Shown here: positions 40,057 to 50,671 of the stretch, one piece after another
Layout of the letters: each line of letters opens with the position of its first letter
Numbering within the stretch: position 1 is the stretch's first letter
From: Candidatus Methanorbis basalitermitum
GTDB taxonomy: Archaea; Halobacteriota; Methanomicrobia; Methanomicrobiales; Methanocorpusculaceae
DNA: 64,000 nucleotides
Direction: 5' to 3'
Assembly (NCBI GenBank): GCA_031287415.1
Contig: JAITSY010000019.1
Span: forward strand, 1 to 64,000
Program-made: the position numbers and the translations under genes
The notes under the pieces: model-generated
Seen by the model: only the letters and a program-made list of their open reading frames with translations
What the model was told of the DNA's origin: nothing
Databases searched by the model: none

Positions 40057-41226
40057 ATGCCTTCCCAGTGTTCTGTCTGCAAAGGAAAAGGCCTCTGCGA
40101 CCGGCCTGTCTGCCCCATTACTTGCCGGTTTCATGCATTAAAAGATGTAAGGCCAGTCAACGAGTATATGGGAGCGTCGCCGTCTGTCTTCATCGGAAGC
40201 CACGGTTATCCGCGTGTGGTCGGCGGCCCTCTTATGATCAGCGACTCGGACAATCCCCTGCAATGGGTGCGGAACGGGCTTTCCATCGATGACATTGTGG
40301 GCATCCGCTCGCGAACCATCCGCGGCGGAAAGGAACTGGAAATAAACGTCCCAGACGCCGAAAAAATTCAGGAGATTGCACTATCGGAACGGCCTCTCGA
40401 TGTTGAAGTGGTCTTCGCCAAACCAGTGCACTTCGATCTAAGCTTTGACGGAACTGTTGCACCGGTCGGCATGTCTGGTGCTATGAGAAGGCTGGATGTG
40501 ATTGATAACGCCCATGTTTCCCGAGTAGTGGATCGCTGCACCTCGGATACGGATCTCCGGGCAACGGATGCCGCACGCATTCTGTTTGAAAACGGAACGG
40601 ATGTGTACAAAATTACCAACCTCCTGTCCACAGGGCTTCTTGGTGTACAGCGGAAGGTAGTCCCAACCCGCTGGGCAATCACGGCAACCGACGATATGAT
40701 CTCATCCGGAATGAAGCACGATATCGTGCGGCTACCCGCACTGCCTGAGCATCAGGTGTTTTGTGCGACACTGCACGCAAACAGTCTCTGCTTCCTGCTG
40801 ATTCCGGCCGAGGAATGGAAGTTTGAGATGATCGAGCGCTGGCAGAAGCATTCGCTGTGGGCGGGAGACGAAGAGACGATAATCGAAGACAGTGAATCTG
40901 GACTCACAAAGAGCAAGTATTCGCCGCTCGCCGGGGCATACTACTCGGCGCGGCTGGCTGTGATTGAATATCTGAAATCGGTCGGCAGCTGCGCGAAGGT
41001 ACTCTGTATCAGGGATATTTCCGGGGAGTACTGGGCACCACTGGGGACCTGGGTGATCCGCGAGGCGTCGCATATATCACTCTCAACCGCGCCGATACGA
41101 ACGGAGACCCTCGCCGAGGCGATTGCGGCGGCAGTTGCAGCACTCAAAACAAATTTCTGGCTCCCTCATACAAAAATGCTGAGGGACATCAGACAACAGA
41201 AGACTCTCTCAAACTTCTTCTCATGA
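40057..41226 (+). CDS. Nre-family DNA repair protein with C-terminal PIP-like motif
   Basis: CSVCKGKGLCDRPVCPITCRF N-terminus; SGAMRRLDVIDN; C-terminal QKTLSNFFS PCNA-interaction-like motif. Confidence 0.85.
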   Translation: MPSQCSVCKGKGLCDRPVCPITCRFHALKDVRPVNEYMGASPSVFIGSHGYPRVVGGPLMISDSDNPLQWVRNGLSIDDIVGIRSRTIRGGKELEINVPDAEKIQEIALSERPLDVEVVFAKPVHFDLSFDGTVAPVGMSGAMRRLDVIDNAHVSRVVDRCTSDTDLRATDAARILFENGTDVYKITNLLSTGLLGVQRKVVPTRWAITATDDMISSGMKHDIVRLPALPEHQVFCATLHANSLCFLLIPAEEWKFEMIERWQKHSLWAGDEETIIEDSESGLTKSKYSPLAGAYYSARLAVIEYLKSVGSCAKVLCIRDISGEYWAPLGTWVIREASHISLSTAPIRTETLAEAIAAAVAALKTNFWLPHTKMLRDIRQQKTLSNFFS

Positions 41227-41358
41227 GTAATGACGAACCAACAGAAACAATACGGCTATGACACGCAAAATCCCGTTTGGCTGCAACCCTACAGCGGGTT
41301 GCAGCAGATAATCAACCCTCTAAAAGCAGAGGGCAAAGGATAAGTTATTGGAAGAGTT

Positions 41359-43036
41359 TCACTGATCTGCCGGTGTCAAAACCCGCAATACGAACATTGC
41401 CTGATGTTTTACTGATCGTGTACGGTGAGAATTGGGATGGTTGGTGGTTCCCCGCACCATTGAAACCGAAAAAGGGGGAAAACTTGCAGAATCGTCCGAA
41501 AAATACAGGTAGTTAGATGACTCCACACCTGCGTGTTCCAATTCCGTATAACCGAGGTGATACGGAACTGGAACACGCAGGCGGATAATTAAGGAAAGGA
41601 TCAGCACAAACACAACAAGAATGAAGGATGCAAGGAGTGCCAACTCAAATCTGTGGGTCGAGCACTGGTCTGCCTGCATGTTGCCTGCCCGGTGTCGTTG
41701 CGATACCCCCAAGCGGAAATGAAATTGTAGACTGCAATACAGATTGTCATCGGCGCAAGCTGCTCAAGACCGATGAGACTGGAAACCATACCCTGCCCCA
41801 TTTCGGCTACCGAAGGAAAGCACCATGTGCATAAGAGGTGACCTGAGCATGCCAAGACCGTGGCCCTATGACAAACTGCACGCTGATGAGTGTTCCGGTT
41901 TCTGTTAGGAGATTCATGTGCCAGAGCTGATAATAGCCGACAAGCAACAGAAGGGATCCGATGATACAGGGAGGATCTTGCCACCGATCTTATTGAACAA
42001 AAAGCCGAAGAAAATACCGGTGATCATCATGCCAATCGAAAGGGACGTCAAAATCATTCCGGCATCCGAGACAGTAAAGCCGCGGACATTCCACAAGAAA
42101 AACGGAAGGAGGTAGTTGACTCCAGCAAGACTTGCAATAACAAGGGAGATGGTCAGGTTCATCATGGAACACTGGGCTATTGAACAGCCGGAGATCGAGC
42201 ACCGGCTTGGCGTATCTGAGCTCGCGGATGATAAATTCGATAAGCGTTACTCTGGCAACCACAAAGCATTCGAGGATTGTCTGGTGTGTCTCCAGCCTAC
42301 GGACGGGGCCTTCCGATAATGTGTAGAGCGGAGATGCAAGTCCGAGGAAGATAAGCACCACCCCCCTTACTGTCAAACATTTTGCGAGGGACCATGCTTT
42401 TGTTCTGCACCGAAATTGCCTGGAATCCCAAGGCAATTACAATGATACCGAGAGGGACGTTGATGTAGAAGATCCACTCCCATGAAAAAACTTGGTCAGA
42501 AACCTTCGAGAACCTGGCAAAGAACAATTTTAGTGGCTGAAATGATCATCAGAATCCATAAGGATTTTTCCTTTCTGCTCGGCGATGAATGTGGGGATCA
42601 TTGCCAGACCAACTGTCATCAACATCGCGCAGTCGAGGTCTACAGAACGCGGGAGGCAAGAAGCGACGGATAAGAGTCAAGAAGTTCTGGAAAAACCGCA
42701 GGCAAACAATCCGGTGGTGAAGATGGCAACTCCTGCAAGGGAGGCCTTTTTGAACTCGATGATGTCGACGGCCTTTCCAGCAGTGAGAATACACCCAGCC
42801 ATAACCAACAGATAGATTGTTGCAATCCAGCTCAGCTAGGATGCTGAGAGATCGAATATCTCCAAGATGGTAGGGATTGCAATGTTAACGATGGTACCGT
42901 CAAACACTGACATGAACGCCGACAAAGCAACCACAAATATCAGTAGCCCCATCCATGCGGCTGCTACTTTATTAATATGCAGAATCCCCAATTCCACTGG
43001 CGGAAACAGCATGGAGCCCGCCTGGCCCTGATGCAA
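41359..43036 (-). pseudogene. Decayed DHA2/EmrB-type MFS drug transporter
   Basis: Pieces WMGLLIFVVALSAFMSVFDGTIVNIAIPTILEIF, WEWIFYINVPLGIIVIALGFQAI, MNLTISLVIASLAGVNYLLPFFLWNVRGFTVSDAGMILTSLSIGMMITG in different frames. Confidence 0.85.
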
Positions 43037-43180
43037 GAAAGCTGCGTTCCATTACTGCCCACTTGTCTGAAAACCCGAAATGCGTGTATCTGGGTTGAAT
43101 CCTGCAAAATGCAGGACAATACAGTGATAGTTGAAGAGATTTTGTGGTGTGTGTAGAATAGTAAACACCAATGAAGAAAA

Positions 43181-43244
43181 GTTGCATAGCAACGGAGCCC
43201 ACTGTCCTGCAATGCACGGCACACCTCCATCAGAGGTGTGCAGC
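43181..43244 (+). repeat. Family C REP-like repeat
   Basis: gttgcatagcaacggagcccactgtcctgcaatgcacggcacacctccatcagaggtgtgcagc. Confidence 0.7.
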
Positions 43245-43292
43245 AGATCCAAGATGATCCTAACGCACAGTGAAGCACTATCCAAAAAAAAG

Positions 43293-44192
43293 TTACGCAT
43301 ATCCAGCCGGATGTTCCTCTTTCCCACAGGATTTCTCCTCGGCCTGATCTTCGGTGGATTTTCCACCGTAGAATTTTTCGTAAAATATTCTCAGGTTCTC
43401 TCCGCACTTTTTCACCAGACCCGGATCCACATTTCTGACGGGAATATTCCTTCCAAGCTCTGCTGACAGAATTTCCACCAGCTGAAAGATCGAGTCCGGT
43501 GTCATTTTGATCCGTGTCTCCTTGCCTGAGTAGAGCATCATGCTCACGTTCACGATCCAGTACGGATTATCTCCTTCTCGTCGATAAGTGTTGACATCCA
43601 CTGTATGCCAATCTTCATCCATCGTTCCAGATGACAGCGTGTATGCCAGTTGCACCCGATTTCCATAGAGGGCCGTCAGATGCTGAATGGTCCCTACAGC
43701 CCCCCTGCTTTTTTCGTCTTTCACCGCGTACAGAAGATCCTCGAAGAATATCGCGGAATTTACGTGGCATGCCGTCATTACCACCATCGTCGCCGAAGGC
43801 CCGAACAGCATCGACACCGCATTTACCACTTTTGGGAATGTCTTGCGGTCGATCGGATCGATGAGATGATATTCGAACACTTCGCGTATCTGTTCCATCA
43901 CTGCAGGGTTCATTTCTAAGATATTGGCAAAGAGTGCAAGGTCTGCAAGGAATTGTTCCGGGACCTCCTTGTGCGGCCGCTCCTGCCGTATCGCCTGATC
44001 AGGTTTCTGGGAGACACAACCTCCAATTGGGGCTGCCGCCCCCTCAAGCAGGATCTTCTCTTCCACGGGATTAGCCTTTGCCAGGAGAGGGACTGATTCC
44101 GTATCTGCCTTTTTCTTTGCGATCCTCCGTCGTTTTGGAGAACTTGTTTTTTCTGGCACCTCGCCTGCAGGACGGCTCTTCTCCTCAGTCAT
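43293..44192 (-). CDS. hypothetical protein with basic N-terminal region
   Basis: Intact 299 aa ORF; EKTSSPKRRRIAKKKADTES. Confidence 0.7.
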   Translation of the reverse strand: MTEEKSRPAGEVPEKTSSPKRRRIAKKKADTESVPLLAKANPVEEKILLEGAAAPIGGCVSQKPDQAIRQERPHKEVPEQFLADLALFANILEMNPAVMEQIREVFEYHLIDPIDRKTFPKVVNAVSMLFGPSATMVVMTACHVNSAIFFEDLLYAVKDEKSRGAVGTIQHLTALYGNRVQLAYTLSSGTMDEDWHTVDVNTYRREGDNPYWIVNVSMMLYSGKETRIKMTPDSIFQLVEILSAELGRNIPVRNVDPGLVKKCGENLRIFYEKFYGGKSTEDQAEEKSCGKEEHPAGYA

Positions 44193-44312
44193 ACTAACTC
44201 ATTTGCACCGGAAGTACAAAAACATCATCGATACGCATGAATGAGCGGAGGATTTTTCAAAAAAAGGTTGTACCCGAGAGGAGTGGGTACCATGTACAAC
44301 CCTTTGACACGG

Positions 44313-45185
44313 TTAGATGTACGGGTTGCGCAGTGGTTTGAGTGCTGCATGTTCCGCGTGTTTGCGGTGTTCGAGGTACTTTTGGTTCTTTGTGATCTTC
44401 TCGGTTGCGAGTTTCGTGACGAGTTCAAGACCCGGCTTGACACCGTCCATCGACTCTGCAACAATCCATCCTGCCTCGACTGCCTTGTTGAAGGTTGCCT
44501 CTCCTGTTGCGGAGCGGACAAAGACCGTTGACCATCCGTCCGGTGTTCCAACGGACCCGGTAGAGACATCTGCGAGGTTTGCAACGTAGTCGAGACATAC
44601 GTGACATCCCGGCTGCTCGTACTTGTGAGTAACTTTCAGCGGGATCTGTGCGTTAATGCCGCGTTCGGTGTACACAGAGAACTTGCCCTTTCCGATATCC
44701 ATCTTAGTGACGTTATCGATCTTGGTTGCACAGTGGTCCTCAACCATCTGATAGAGACCCTGGTACGGGAAATTCTCCATGCAGAAGATGCCAAGTACAA
44801 GAGCGATCTTATCCGGGACATCGCGCAGACCAATCGGATAAAGCTGTGCTTTTCTGACTGCTTGAATTTGGCAGGGGGTTCCAACAATACCAACCTTGTC
44901 AAGACCGTAGCTCCGAGTGGCCTCCTTGATCAGGGACATGTTCGGGGAGATCGAGTATTTTGTTCCACGCGCTGCAAAAAGCTCTTCAACAGTTGTGGCA
45001 ATCATCGGTTCGGGTTTGTATGGTTCTTTTCCAGGTCCTGCAACGATTGCTCCGTCAATGATGCCTGCCTCAAGTGCATAAGCAAACATTGCGGTGACGA
45101 TTCCTCCGTCCTGGGCCTTTGAGAGAATGTCTTCACAGCCGGCTTTGGCTTTGTAGACTGCCTTGTATTTTCCAAGAAATTCCAT
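44313..45185 (-). CDS. frhB: coenzyme F420 hydrogenase beta subunit
   Basis: AQDGGIVTAMFAYALEAG, GTPCQIQAVRKAQ, GCHVCLDYVANLADVSTG. Confidence 0.94.
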   Translation of the reverse strand: MEFLGKYKAVYKAKAGCEDILSKAQDGGIVTAMFAYALEAGIIDGAIVAGPGKEPYKPEPMIATTVEELFAARGTKYSISPNMSLIKEATRSYGLDKVGIVGTPCQIQAVRKAQLYPIGLRDVPDKIALVLGIFCMENFPYQGLYQMVEDHCATKIDNVTKMDIGKGKFSVYTERGINAQIPLKVTHKYEQPGCHVCLDYVANLADVSTGSVGTPDGWSTVFVRSATGEATFNKAVEAGWIVAESMDGVKPGLELVTKLATEKITKNQKYLEHRKHAEHAALKPLRNPYI

Positions 45186-45204
45186 TTTTTCTCCTCCTGG
45201 ATCC

Positions 45205-46194
45205 TCAGGGCTTCATAACCTCTCCAATGAGGTGCGTGATCGACTCATACTGGCCGCACACGTCGAAGCTGAAGAAACTCCGTGGGCACTGGGCGGAACA
45301 TCCGCCACATTTAATACACAGATCACGCTCGATCTGCGGTTTGCCGTACTGCATCGTGATGGCACGGACAGAACATGCTGCAGCGCAACTGCCACATCCG
45401 CAACAGAGACCCTGATTGATGATTTCGGTCATCAGATCGCATCCACATGCACAGGTGTGCGAGCAGCCGCAGGTATCAGCTCCTCCTCCTGCAAGCCTCA
45501 TCAGTGGGGTAAGGTATGCAGCTGCAAGTGCCTTCTGTTCCTCGGTGCCCTTCAGCAACAGATATGCCATCAGGCACACATTGCGGATCTGCTGCGGGGT
45601 CGGTGCACATGAGGGAATGTACACATCGACTTTTATCAGGTCACCAATTGGCAGGAATGCCTCATGTTGGGGCTGATTTTGCTGGCCGCCACGGCAGAAA
45701 CGGGTGGTGTTGCCGTAACATGCACAGCCTCCAAGAGCAACGACAATTTTTGCTTTCTCACGAGTTTCCAGAATCTCTTCCATTGAGCACTCGTCATTTA
45801 AGCAGACAGAACCCTCGACCAGTGCGACATCCATTTCTGGAATGTGGCGCACATCAGCGAGCGTCAGGCAGTAGACGAGGTCAGCGTATTTGTCAAGGAT
45901 AGTAAGTAATCCTTCATAGTTATCTGCAAGGGACACGAGACATCCGGTACATCCGCTCATGTGTACGTGTCCTACAGTAATCTTGTCAGCCACTGGCTTC
46001 TCCTCCTTTGGTTTTTGAATAATTGGCTTTTGTTCGACCATCATGTCAGCCGGTTTTGCCTTGGTAACAGGTGCTTCATGCTTTGCGGACACAAGTTTTT
46101 CCTGTTTACTGGCAACAGGCTTTTCGTCCTGCGTTCCCTCGCTGACATCGCCTTTTCCAAACAGTAAGCTTTTGAGTTTTTCGAATAATCCCAT
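45205..46194 (-). CDS. frhG: coenzyme F420 hydrogenase gamma subunit with N-terminal extension
   Basis: VGHVHMSGCTGCLVSLADNY, C-terminal ferredoxin motifs CGCGSCAAACS / CIKCGGCSAQCP. Confidence 0.93.
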   Translation of the reverse strand: MGLFEKLKSLLFGKGDVSEGTQDEKPVASKQEKLVSAKHEAPVTKAKPADMMVEQKPIIQKPKEEKPVADKITVGHVHMSGCTGCLVSLADNYEGLLTILDKYADLVYCLTLADVRHIPEMDVALVEGSVCLNDECSMEEILETREKAKIVVALGGCACYGNTTRFCRGGQQNQPQHEAFLPIGDLIKVDVYIPSCAPTPQQIRNVCLMAYLLLKGTEEQKALAAAYLTPLMRLAGGGADTCGCSHTCACGCDLMTEIINQGLCCGCGSCAAACSVRAITMQYGKPQIERDLCIKCGGCSAQCPRSFFSFDVCGQYESITHLIGEVMKP

Positions 46195-46195
46195 T

Positions 46196-46690
46196 TTAGC
46201 TTCCTATCTCTTTCAAGATGATGTTCACAGTTTTGGGAATAGCTCTTTGTACATCCGGACTCAGCTCAAGCACAAAGTCTTCGCTGCCCGGTGCAGGTAT
46301 ATAGGCGGGCTGGCATCCGAGAATAATAATATCCATCTTCCCTTTCAGTCTGCCGATAGGATCCAGCAGATTTCCGGAATGGGCATCCATGTAACGTTCT
46401 TTTCTGCCTTCGGGCAGAAGGTCGGCGGGTATCTTTGTCAGGTCTCCGGGCTTTCCCCCGAAGTCCATGCTGTCCACAATGATCAGTTTTCTCGTCTCAT
46501 CCGGATCAATCATCGAAAAAACAAGGTGCGGGCCACCCAGGCCCACATCCATCGCTTTAATATTGTCAGGAAGTTTGCACTCGGAAAGTGCTCTGATTAC
46601 TGCGGGACCAAATCCGTCGTCACCAAAGAGTTCGTTACCGACACCGGCGATTATTATTTCAGGAAACTGTCCATCCATGTAGATACTCAT
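46196..46690 (-). CDS. frhD: coenzyme F420-reducing hydrogenase maturation protease
   Basis: IAGVGNELFGDDGFGPAVI, VDSMDFGG. Confidence 0.93.
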   Translation of the reverse strand: MSIYMDGQFPEIIIAGVGNELFGDDGFGPAVIRALSECKLPDNIKAMDVGLGGPHLVFSMIDPDETRKLIIVDSMDFGGKPGDLTKIPADLLPEGRKERYMDAHSGNLLDPIGRLKGKMDIIILGCQPAYIPAPGSEDFVLELSPDVQRAIPKTVNIILKEIGS

Positions 46691-48054
46691 TCAAGGAGCT
46701 TCTGTGCCACAAGCCGGTTGTCTTCATCCAGTACAATCATATGAGTTGCACAGGATACACAGGGGTCATATGCACGGACAATGACTTCTGCAAGTTCCCA
46801 CGGTGCGCCGATAAGTGCACGGCTACAGGTCGGGAAGTTCCAGGTAGTCGGGACAAGCATGGAGAACCACTCGACTTTGCCGTCACGGACCTTTGCGAGG
46901 TGAATGTCTGCGCCGCGAGGGGCTTCGTTTGCTGCCCATCCAAAGGATCCGTCTCCCTGCGGAATGACGTCTGCAACGACTTTTCCGGAGGCGTTGAGCG
47001 CATCAGTTGCTTCAATCATCTTGTAGACGGAGTCCATGTATTCCATTTCACGTGCAATGTTTTGCCCAATTGCTCCCTTGCGGTCGTAGTTTCTGTAGGT
47101 GGCAAGACGTGCACGCGGTCCAACCTCGACGGGCTGTCCGTCGTAGAGTGGGACACCGGTACATGCCTGCATCTGCGGCCAGGCCTTTGCGCCTGCTTTG
47201 GTGGTTCCACCAATCGGGTATGCGGGATCTTCCAGGGTGATGTCTTCTTCGCCCATGTACCAGTCCCAGGGTCTGACTTCAATCCAGCGTGCAGGATCCC
47301 ACGTTGGGTGTTCGTCAAGAGAGCTGCTTCCGTAACACGGATCAACTGCCATGTATCCCTGCTGATGGAAACCAAGGTCCTTCGGGATGGCAACTTCGCG
47401 ACCGCACATCTCTGCCCAGTCCCGCTTTGCATAGTTCTCGAAGATTGCAATCATGAACTCCATTTGCTCGCGTGCGAGCGGGAGCGCCTGCTTTGCAAGG
47501 TCATAAATCTTGGTTCTTGCACGGGGGGTGATATTCGTGTACATACCACCAACACGCGGGTTGGACGGATGTACTGCTTCTCCTCCTGCGATCTCGCCGA
47601 CGGTCTGGCCGATCATTCGCAGAGTCTGGATACGCTTTGCAACGGATCTGACCGGTTCTGCAGGAGAGAACGGATTGATCTTCGAGTCAGTGCCAGGCAG
47701 GTACATATCCGGCAATGCAAGAATGTCGTGCAGTGCGTGGGAGTGCAGTCTGTTTGCACACTGGAGAATAATACGCAGAAGATATGCATCTTCGGGGATC
47801 TCTACACCCATCGACGCTTCCATTGCCTCTGTTGCGGCAAGAGTGTGGGCAATTGGACAGATACCGCACACACGGGAAGCGATCTTGGGAACTTGCTCAT
47901 AGGTCTTACCGATGGCAAGTTTCTCTACACCACGAACCGGCGTGATGGAAAGCCAGTCTCCGCGCTCAACGATACCTTCATCGTTTACTTTTAAAACGAG
48001 CTTGGAGTGACCCTCATGCCTGGTGGTCGGGGAAATTTCTACTACTTTCGACAA
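46687..48054 (-). CDS. frhA: coenzyme F420 hydrogenase alpha subunit
   Basis: RVCGICPIAHTLAATEA and DPCVSCATH [NiFe] ligands. Confidence 0.95.
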   Translation of the reverse strand: MSKVVEISPTTRHEGHSKLVLKVNDEGIVERGDWLSITPVRGVEKLAIGKTYEQVPKIASRVCGICPIAHTLAATEAMEASMGVEIPEDAYLLRIILQCANRLHSHALHDILALPDMYLPGTDSKINPFSPAEPVRSVAKRIQTLRMIGQTVGEIAGGEAVHPSNPRVGGMYTNITPRARTKIYDLAKQALPLAREQMEFMIAIFENYAKRDWAEMCGREVAIPKDLGFHQQGYMAVDPCYGSSSLDEHPTWDPARWIEVRPWDWYMGEEDITLEDPAYPIGGTTKAGAKAWPQMQACTGVPLYDGQPVEVGPRARLATYRNYDRKGAIGQNIAREMEYMDSVYKMIEATDALNASGKVVADVIPQGDGSFGWAANEAPRGADIHLAKVRDGKVEWFSMLVPTTWNFPTCSRALIGAPWELAEVIVRAYDPCVSCATHMIVLDEDNRLVAQKLLE

Positions 48055-48390
48055 TGTTATCGCCTCATCCTAAATATTTTAGGTTGTTCAATCAGCTATA
48101 CAGGAAAAATTACCATTGTCCTTTTGGTTTATGACATGTACCGAAGTACACCATCTAAGTTTTCTTAGATTGAATCTATTAAAGATTTCTCTTTCACAGG
48201 ACGGAGTATTTTCCAAAGAGTTCCGGTTTTTTCCATAAAGATTACGTAAATCAAGGAAAATGATCTAAAGTATTACTAATTTCTTGCAACGTATTAATTT
48301 ATTGGAAGTTTCGTCAATTTCTCCTTTGTCTCTTGGATAACAGCCAGTATTTTTTGGAGTTGGCCCGAAACATTCATGCGCTCCGGGACA

Positions 48391-48517
48391 ATATGAAAAT
48401 GGACTTTTGATCTTAGTGAGAATATATGACTGATTCTTCGAGACTCTATTGATATAGACGGTTACATTTCAAATTTGAAGAACTGCTCCCATTCAACTAA
48501 TGATTCCATATGAAAAT
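48391..48517 (+). mobile_element. Family A copy 9 with perfect 10-bp direct repeats (atatgaaaat)
   Basis: Direct repeats at 48391-48400 and 48508-48517 flank a 107-bp unit. Confidence 0.85.
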
Positions 48518-48562
48518 TATTCTGAGAATATTCGGGAAACACAGAAAAAATATGTGTGTGTA

Positions 48563-49498
48563 TCATACATTCAGTTCTTCCCGCAATTCTGCAAGGGTTG
48601 CCTTGCGTTCTGCATAGGCATCATGCTGGTGAATACTTTCCTCGTTCGTCTGGCGAATGGTGATATGGGTATCACCAGGAAGATGCGGGAAGGTGTTGAC
48701 AATCCGGCGGGCCATCTCACGGACACAGTCCTCCACAAAACGTGCATTTTTGTGGGCCGCCATAACGACGTGGCTCTCATCACCGCGCTTGAGAAGTTCG
48801 TAGATTTCTGCACTCATAGACTCCTTGAGGACGGTGACTATCAGTTCTAACGGAACAATGACGTCATCGTCGGTTTCCACACAGAGGAAGCCGCGGCCAC
48901 GCTGATTGTGGCTTGCCATTGGAATTTCCCTAAAGATTGCATCAACCTTTTCCTCAGGAATTCCCAATTTCTGCATCACATGCATTGCGTGATCTTTCAT
49001 GATGTTCTGGGCGCATGGGCATGCGGTGATGCCAGTGACTTCTGCCCCCACACTCTTGCGGACAACCGGTGTTCCTTCGGATCTCTGAGCGATGGCATGG
49101 GCATAGACGTTCACGACCTCCTGGCAAGAGGTCTTGGAGACAGGTGTGTCGCGATTGATCATGTAGAAGCTCCGCATGAATACCTCGGTCCTGTCTGCAT
49201 ACTCATGATGATCAAGCAGTTTTCGTGAAACAATACCACACACATCTTCAATACCGCGGACATCGCCGGAGATTGCTTGCTGGAGCACCTCGTCGATAAC
49301 TTCGAAATTACGGGAAAGATTTGCGCCTTTCAGGTTACTGGGGAGATCAACAAAGACATCGAAGTCGGAGATGAAAATTGCCGGACGTGTTTTGCCAGGC
49401 CTTCCTACTTCAACAAGCTTTTTAACATTCTTCACGCCAACACGGGTCAGACTGATTCGTATGTCAGGAGCAGTGGACTGCACATCTGGTAATGACAT
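48563..49498 (-). CDS. mptA: GTP cyclohydrolase MptA (FolE2-type)
   Basis: MSLPDVQSTAPDIRISLTRVGVKNVKK; GITACPCAQ. Confidence 0.93.
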   Translation of the reverse strand: MSLPDVQSTAPDIRISLTRVGVKNVKKLVEVGRPGKTRPAIFISDFDVFVDLPSNLKGANLSRNFEVIDEVLQQAISGDVRGIEDVCGIVSRKLLDHHEYADRTEVFMRSFYMINRDTPVSKTSCQEVVNVYAHAIAQRSEGTPVVRKSVGAEVTGITACPCAQNIMKDHAMHVMQKLGIPEEKVDAIFREIPMASHNQRGRGFLCVETDDDVIVPLELIVTVLKESMSAEIYELLKRGDESHVVMAAHKNARFVEDCVREMARRIVNTFPHLPGDTHITIRQTNEESIHQHDAYAERKATLAELREELNV

Positions 49499-49780
49499 TA
49501 TACTGTAGCCTTCGTTATTTCCACCCAAAATATCACCGGAGAAACAGGCAGTTTAACACGTACCTATTCGTATAGCCATGAGGGTATATAATTTTAGGGA
49601 TTTATCTTCTATCATGATTTTTCCGGGACATATTATTTCACGCATCATGCCTCAGCTAGTTCCGACCCAACTCCCGTCCGGGACATCGGAGCTGCAGCAA
49701 AATGCAATAGATGGGAGCAAAAATGTTGTTCCTGTCTACAGGGGGGCCGTAACAGAGCCAGCCCCACCTGCTTGTTTCAT

Positions 49781-50671
49781 TTATTCGATGTCAATGCCGT
49801 ATTTTGCAGCATTGGCGTCTGCGATAGCCTGAATTTTTGCAAGCTCTGCCTCGTTTCTTGTAGGCTTGAAGAGGTGGCGAAACCGCTTCTGGGCTTTGAG
49901 GTACTCGTCAACCGGCACACGCTTGATCTTCTTGGCAGAAGCAAGCTTGCCATCAACGATGTCATAACAAGGCCAAAGACCGCATTCAACCGCCATTCTA
50001 CCGATTACCATCGTCTTGGCACCGTCGAATCCCCATCCCGTGCAACAGGGTGTGTGTACTTGAATATAGCAGGAACCTGGTGTGTTCATGGCTTTTTCAA
50101 CTTTTTTCATGAGATCCATCGGGTATGCCATCGAGGTAGTTGCCACATACGGGGAACCATGAGCGGCGAGAATCTGCGGAAGATCCTTCTTTGGCCGGTT
50201 GTTTCCATAGGAGCAGGTGCCAGATGGCGAAGTAGTGGTATCCGCATCGTACGGGGTTGCACCGGAACGCTGAATACCGGTGTTCATGTATGCCTCGTTA
50301 TCATAACAGATATAGGTGAAATCATGACCACGCTCAAATGCACCAGAAAGGCAAAGCATGCCGATATCGACGGTCGCACCGTCTCCACCAATGACGAGGA
50401 CCTTTTCTTCCCCAAGCCGCCCCTGCTTTTTGAGGGCTGCCTCAATACCAGATGCAACGGCTGACGCGTTTTCAAATAGAGAATGAATCCAAGGAATCTT
50501 CCATGCAGTCTCCGGATATGGAGTGGAGAACACCTCAAGACATCCGGTCGGACTCACGACGATTGTGTTTCCGCCAGTACCCTTGAGGATCATCCGTACC
50601 GCGGATGATGCCCCACAGCCACCACATGCACGGTGGCCGCAGTCAAAGTTTTCAATTGTACGATCTACCAT
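49781..50671 (-). CDS. porB: pyruvate:ferredoxin oxidoreductase beta subunit
   Basis: [36 protein letters not shown]. Confidence 0.94.
   Translation of the reverse strand: MVDRTIENFDCGHRACGGCGASSAVRMILKGTGGNTIVVSPTGCLEVFSTPYPETAWKIPWIHSLFENASAVASGIEAALKKQGRLGEEKVLVIGGDGATVDIGMLCLSGAFERGHDFTYICYDNEAYMNTGIQRSGATPYDADTTTSPSGTCSYGNNRPKKDLPQILAAHGSPYVATTSMAYPMDLMKKVEKAMNTPGSCYIQVHTPCCTGWGFDGAKTMVIGRMAVECGLWPCYDIVDGKLASAKKIKRVPVDEYLKAQKRFRHLFKPTRNEAELAKIQAIADANAAKYGIDIE

Noticed and set aside
46743-46760. Selenocysteine in FrhA
   Set aside because: The C-terminal ligand motif reads DPCVSCATH with standard cysteines.
46741-47994. 417-aa ORF on the + strand opposite frhA
   Set aside because: Antisense shadow ORF of a well-conserved gene; the translation resembles no protein family.
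2374-48517. Family A repeats as a CRISPR array
   Set aside because: Copies are kilobases apart in both orientations with no regularly spaced spacers and no cas genes in the window.
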